Part shown: one piece after another, positions 5,578 through 8,176 of the stretch
How positions within the stretch are numbered: the first letter of the stretch is position 1
Layout of the letters: each line of letters starts with the position of its first letter
From: Dehalococcoidales bacterium
GTDB lineage: Bacteria; Chloroflexota; Dehalococcoidia; Dehalococcoidales; RBG-16-60-22
Assembly (NCBI GenBank): GCA_030606585.1
Contig: JAUWGD010000074.1
Coordinates: forward strand, 1 to 8,176
Direction: 5' to 3'
Length of the DNA: 8,176 nt
Translations under genes and position numbers: made by a program
Notes under the pieces: model-generated
What the model was told of the DNA's origin: nothing
Database searches by the model: none
Seen by the model: the letters and a program-made list of their open reading frames with translations, nothing else

Positions 5578-6819
5578 CTATTTGCAATACTGGATATCGG
5601 CATTCGGATAGACGGCGACCTTCGCGCCGGACTTATGCTTCTCTTGAAGCAGCTTCATAACATCACTCCAGTCGTGCACCAAGAATACTCTATCGGTGTC
5701 TTCCAGGTAATTTTTACTGGAAAGCTCGGGATATTCACTGAAGATGATTAGTCGGTTCACGTTCGGCGGCGGCTTCATCTGCAGTCTTAGCGCCCCGCCG
5801 ATATCATTCCCGAAAGGCCCCATGAGGTAGTGGGTAATCTGCCCTTCCGGCGCGTTGGCGATAAGAACGACATCGCCACCCTTTTGACTTACCGAGGGAA
5901 AGGCGACCAGCAGCCCGGAAATGGCCTCGTTAGCCTTGGCGAATGTATTCGCAATAACTATATCCTTATCTTCGGCTGCCGGCGCGAGATAGTGTGCTGC
6001 CGCTTCTTCGAGGGCGGCGGCATAGGCCGGGGCGGGAGCACCGGCGAAGACAGCCGCCGTCTCTCCCCACATATTAACAACGGCATCGATTTTAACATCC
6101 AGACCGACGATGTCCGCCGCTTCGTTAATGTCCCGGCGGCGCGGGTTATCTTTATAAACGCCCATGCCGGTAACCGTATCTTTAACCCCCCCTGATTCCG
6201 AAGATACCTGGGGGGTGTGCATGGCTACTATCGTTCCGTAGGCCGCCACCCCCGGCAGCACTATTTTGCTGCCGCCGCCGAACCCGGCCATGATATGCGG
6301 CACGATGGAACCAATGCCTATTTTAAGGTCACACTTCATTACCTCGGCATTTATGCGTACTTTAATGCCGCTGGTAGTCGTGCCCGCATACACGCACTTC
6401 AGGTACGGGGCATGATTATAGACCGGGAACCGCGCCAGGATACCCTCGCCCAGTTTTTTAGCGAAGTCGAGTCGATTCATCGCCTGATGGCAGCCGCAGG
6501 CGGCGACAAAGCGTATCTGACTATCCGCAATGCCGGCCGCAGCCAGCTCTTCAAGGACATGGGGCACAATCTCCGCCACCCGCGTGACCCGCGCCATATC
6601 ATCAAAGATGATAACCACCTCTTTTTTCCCGCGGGCGTATTCTCGCAGCGGCGGCATACCGATCAGTCCAGTAACGGCTTTCTTGATTTCTTCAGGTTTC
6701 AGGGGCGGCCGGTCGTACCCCGCCATGTTGCAGACTTCTACATCCCAGCTTTGCGGGAAGGACAAACCCAATTCCTTGGCACCGTGCCAGGCGAGTTGGG
6801 GTAAAGTAATCGTATTCAA
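5578..6819 (-). CDS. larA: LarA-family (DUF2088) nickel-pincer racemase/epimerase
   Basis: This 413-residue protein is close to LarA length (about 420). LarA enzymes interconvert 2-hydroxy acid stereoisomers with a nickel-pincer nucleotide. Counterparts of the LarA active-site residues are present: Asp74 and Arg77 in DDMARVTR (73-80; D72/R75 in L. plantarum LarA), His111 in ACGCHQAM (H108), His175 in VPHIMAG (H174), and Lys185 in FGGGSK followed by VLPG (K184). The usual TRPTP motif is altered to ARVTR, consistent with a LarA paralogue whose substrate is not lactate. The start is TTG at 6819: an in-frame TAA at 6835-6837 excludes a start further upstream, no ATG or GTG lies between, and the next ATG (codon 32) would remove the conserved LPQLAW N-terminus. 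Cofactor genes larB, larC and larE are not in the window. It sits 38 nt after the UxaA-type gene and probably supplies its substrate stereoisomer. Confidence 0.88.
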   Translation of the reverse strand: MNTITLPQLAWHGAKELGLSFPQSWDVEVCNMAGYDRPPLKPEEIKKAVTGLIGMPPLREYARGKKEVVIIFDDMARVTRVAEIVPHVLEELAAAGIADSQIRFVAACGCHQAMNRLDFAKKLGEGILARFPVYNHAPYLKCVYAGTTTSGIKVRINAEVMKCDLKIGIGSIVPHIMAGFGGGSKIVLPGVAAYGTIVAMHTPQVSSESGGVKDTVTGMGVYKDNPRRRDINEAADIVGLDVKIDAVVNMWGETAAVFAGAPAPAYAAALEEAAAHYLAPAAEDKDIVIANTFAKANEAISGLLVAFPSVSQKGGDVVLIANAPEGQITHYLMGPFGNDIGGALRLQMKPPPNVNRLIIFSEYPELSSKNYLEDTDRVFLVHDWSDVMKLLQEKHKSGAKVAVYPNADIQYCK

Positions 6820-6829
6820 TGAGTCATAA

Positions 6830-6836
6830 CCCCCTT
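6830..6836 (-). promoter_or_regulatory. Ribosome-binding site supporting the TTG start of the LarA-like gene
   Basis: AAGGGGG on the minus strand lies 10 nt before the TTG at 6819. Spacing is slightly long, but it is the only purine-rich site in the 38-nt gap after the upstream stop. Confidence 0.55.
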
Positions 6837-6857
6837 ACCAGACATAAAATTGCGATA

Positions 6858-8015
6858 CTAGACGCTCAGTCCCAGCGAATGTATGGCGAACTCATTATGC
6901 CCCAGCATCTCGGCCTTCGTTGCCTTGCCGGAGGCAACCTCGATAATTTCCTGGAAAATCCGCTCGCCAATACTCTTCATCGACACTTCGCCCTCCAGTA
7001 TGTCGCCGGCATTGATGTCTATATTTTCTTTCATACGCCGGTAGATTCCGCTATTGGATGAGACCTTTATCACCGGAGCAATGGGCGCCCCCAGCGGCGT
7101 TCCCCTTCCCGTGGTAAAAACGATGACCTGAGCGCCAGCGGCAATCAAGCCCGTGTTGCTGACGGCGTCATGGGCCGGACCGTCCATGATTACCAATCCT
7201 TTTTCCGCCGGCTTATCCGCGTAATCCACCACCTGCCTGATGGTGGAAGTACCGCCTTTAAGAACCGCCCCCAGCGACTTTTCCTCGAGGGTGGTCAGCC
7301 CTCCTTCTTTGTTACCCGGCGACGGCTCCGAGGTACGAATATCCACTCCCGCCTTTTTTGCGATGGCTTCGGTAGCCGAGGTTATTTCCCGGATACGCTT
7401 TTCAACCGCCTCGCTGGCCGCCCTCCTGCACAGCGTATCTTCCGCGCCAATCAGTTCCGGCGTTTCCGTAAGCAAAACGGTGCCGCCTTCGTCTACCAGC
7501 ATATCCGCGGCGAATCCCAAGGCAGGGTTGGCCGTAAGGCCCGACAGGGTATCCGAGCCGCCGCAGTTGGTGCCGAGTATCAGCTCGGAGATATCCACCG
7601 GCTCACGCCTTGCCATAGCCGCTTCTTCCAGCAGTCCGGCTGCCAGCGTCCTGCCTTTCTCGACCGTGGCGGTGGTGCCGCCTTCGGCCTGGATGCTCAA
7701 TACCTCAAACCTTTGGCCCGCTTTAGCTATCTTTCCGGCTACCAGTTCCGGCGTGATTAACTCGCACCCGAGACCGACCAGTAACACCCCGGCCACATTG
7801 GGATGGCTGCAGAAACCGACCATGGTTTTTATTATGTGTTCTTTCTCCTCGCCGAGGTGACCGCAACCATGAGGATGGGCAACGCTGACCGTACCGGGTA
7901 CGGCCCGGCTTATCATGTCGGCCACTGACGAGGCACAGATTACCGTGGGAAACACCAGTACGCGGTTCCGCGTCCCGACATTACCGTTCTTCCGGCGGTA
8001 TCCCATGAAGTTCAC
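6858..8015 (-). CDS. UxaA/SuyB-type large subunit: sugar-acid dehydratase or sulfolactate sulfo-lyase family
   Basis: This 385-residue protein matches the large domain of the altronate/galactarate dehydratase and sulfolactate sulfo-lyase (SuyB) family. Motifs in order are GYRRKNGNVGTRN (5-17), HPHGCGHLG (47-55), HPNVAGVLLVGLGCE (71-85), EGGT (111-114), TNCGGSDTLSGLTANP (149-164), ETPELIGAE (184-192), PSPGNKEGGLTTLEEKSLG (231-249), FTTGRGTPLG (300-309) and KVSSNS (317-322). The family uses an iron-type metal site to remove water or sulfite from 2-hydroxy acids. The small SAF domain is a separate gene here, as in SuyA/SuyB, rather than fused as in UxaA. Dehydratase versus sulfo-lyase cannot be told apart by eye. 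The start is GTG at 8015, overlapping the upstream stop (GTGA) with a strong ribosome site; ATG at codon 4 is a less well-spaced alternative. Confidence 0.9.
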   Translation of the reverse strand: MNFMGYRRKNGNVGTRNRVLVFPTVICASSVADMISRAVPGTVSVAHPHGCGHLGEEKEHIIKTMVGFCSHPNVAGVLLVGLGCELITPELVAGKIAKAGQRFEVLSIQAEGGTTATVEKGRTLAAGLLEEAAMARREPVDISELILGTNCGGSDTLSGLTANPALGFAADMLVDEGGTVLLTETPELIGAEDTLCRRAASEAVEKRIREITSATEAIAKKAGVDIRTSEPSPGNKEGGLTTLEEKSLGAVLKGGTSTIRQVVDYADKPAEKGLVIMDGPAHDAVSNTGLIAAGAQVIVFTTGRGTPLGAPIAPVIKVSSNSGIYRRMKENIDINAGDILEGEVSMKSIGERIFQEIIEVASGKATKAEMLGHNEFAIHSLGLSV

Positions 8016-8176
8016 GGCCTGTCCCCCCTCCCCCTCAAGCCTTCGACGTTGCGTATATGCACGTGCTCTCCCTTCTTGATGCTCGCCGTGGCCTGCCCGA
8101 TTGTCTCCCCGTATTTAATTATCCTCTCACCCCGCCCGATATCCTTAAGGGCAAATTTATGCCCGAAGGGAATCGA
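8012..8176 (-). CDS. SAF-domain small subunit (UxaA N-terminal/SuyA type), C-terminal fragment
   Basis: The minus strand is open from the right window edge to a TGA at 8012-8014, giving 54 residues. The start lies outside the window. The sequence IPFGHKFALKDI, then IIKYGETIG and a tail ending HIRNVEGLRGRGDRP, is the second half of the SAF domain found at the N-terminus of altronate and galactarate dehydratases or as the separate SuyA subunit (about 90-100 residues). It should form one enzyme with the large subunit encoded next. The stop overlaps that gene's GTG start by 4 nt (GTGA, 8012-8015), so the two are translationally coupled. Confidence 0.87.
   Translation of the reverse strand, partial: SIPFGHKFALKDIGRGERIIKYGETIGQATASIKKGEHVHIRNVEGLRGRGDRP
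8023..8029 (-). promoter_or_regulatory. Ribosome-binding site deciding the GTG start of the UxaA/SuyB-type gene
   Basis: AGGGGGG on the minus strand (within a longer G-rich run to 8034) lies 7 nt before GTG 8015. It would be 16 nt from the alternative ATG at 8006, so it favours GTG. It is embedded in the end of the SAF-domain gene. Confidence 0.65.

Noticed and set aside
5036..5611. 191-codon plus-strand open frame across the alcohol dehydrogenase
   Set aside because: It mirrors the antisense codons of a well-supported ADH, is serine/proline-rich without known motifs, and runs past the ADH start into the next gene.
6185..6216. C-run/G-run inverted repeat inside the LarA-like gene
   Set aside because: It is homopolymeric with a 17-nt loop, lies within conserved coding sequence, and has no T-run, so chance is the simpler explanation.
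7240..7860. 206-codon plus-strand open frame across the UxaA/SuyB-type gene
   Set aside because: It is an antisense shadow of a gene with a full set of family motifs, and its translation is Ser/Ala/Pro-rich and unrecognisable.

Overview
The window carries nine genes or gene fragments packed almost end to end, in two convergent operons, and is about 98% coding. Base composition is moderately GC-rich. Gene content is flavin/ferredoxin electron transfer, radical SAM chemistry, a LarA-type racemase and a UxaA-type lyase. Together with a 61-bp GTCATTCCC-type palindromic repeat, this suggests an uncultured anaerobic or facultative bacterium. Dehalococcoidia-like Chloroflexota, a syntrophic Firmicute or a Desulfobacterota relative are all possible. 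This placement is an impression, since no rRNA or other marker gene is present.

Plus-strand block (1-4437). The window opens inside fixC, an ETF:quinone oxidoreductase-type flavoprotein, which overlaps fixX, its ferredoxin-like partner, by 4 nt. A 155-nt gap holding the palindromic repeat follows. Next come etfB (ETF beta/FixA), a membrane-anchored family-2 glycosyltransferase closely resembling the mycofactocin glycosyltransferase MftF (4-nt ATGA overlap with etfB), and a radical SAM/twitch-SPASM-like protein 8 nt further on.

Minus-strand block (8176-4441, read right to left). It contains the C-terminal part of a small SAF-domain protein (UxaA N-terminal/SuyA type), the large UxaA/SuyB-type dehydratase or sulfo-lyase subunit (GTG start, 4-nt overlap), a LarA-family (DUF2088) nickel-pincer-type racemase or epimerase with a TTG start, and a zinc-dependent MDR alcohol dehydrogenase behind a good GGAGG site. 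This looks like a catabolic cassette for a 2-hydroxy acid: epimerise, eliminate water or sulfite, then oxidise or reduce a product. The substrate cannot be read from the sequence.

The two blocks converge with only 3 nt between their stop codons. The most interesting feature is the coupling of an ETF/FixCX electron pathway to an MftF-like glycosyltransferase and a non-canonical radical SAM enzyme, next to a dehydrogenase cassette. One hypothesis is a mycofactocin-like glycosylated redox cofactor whose electrons are collected by ETF and passed to quinone. No precursor peptide, MftB, MftC, MftD or MftE is visible here, so this remains inference.
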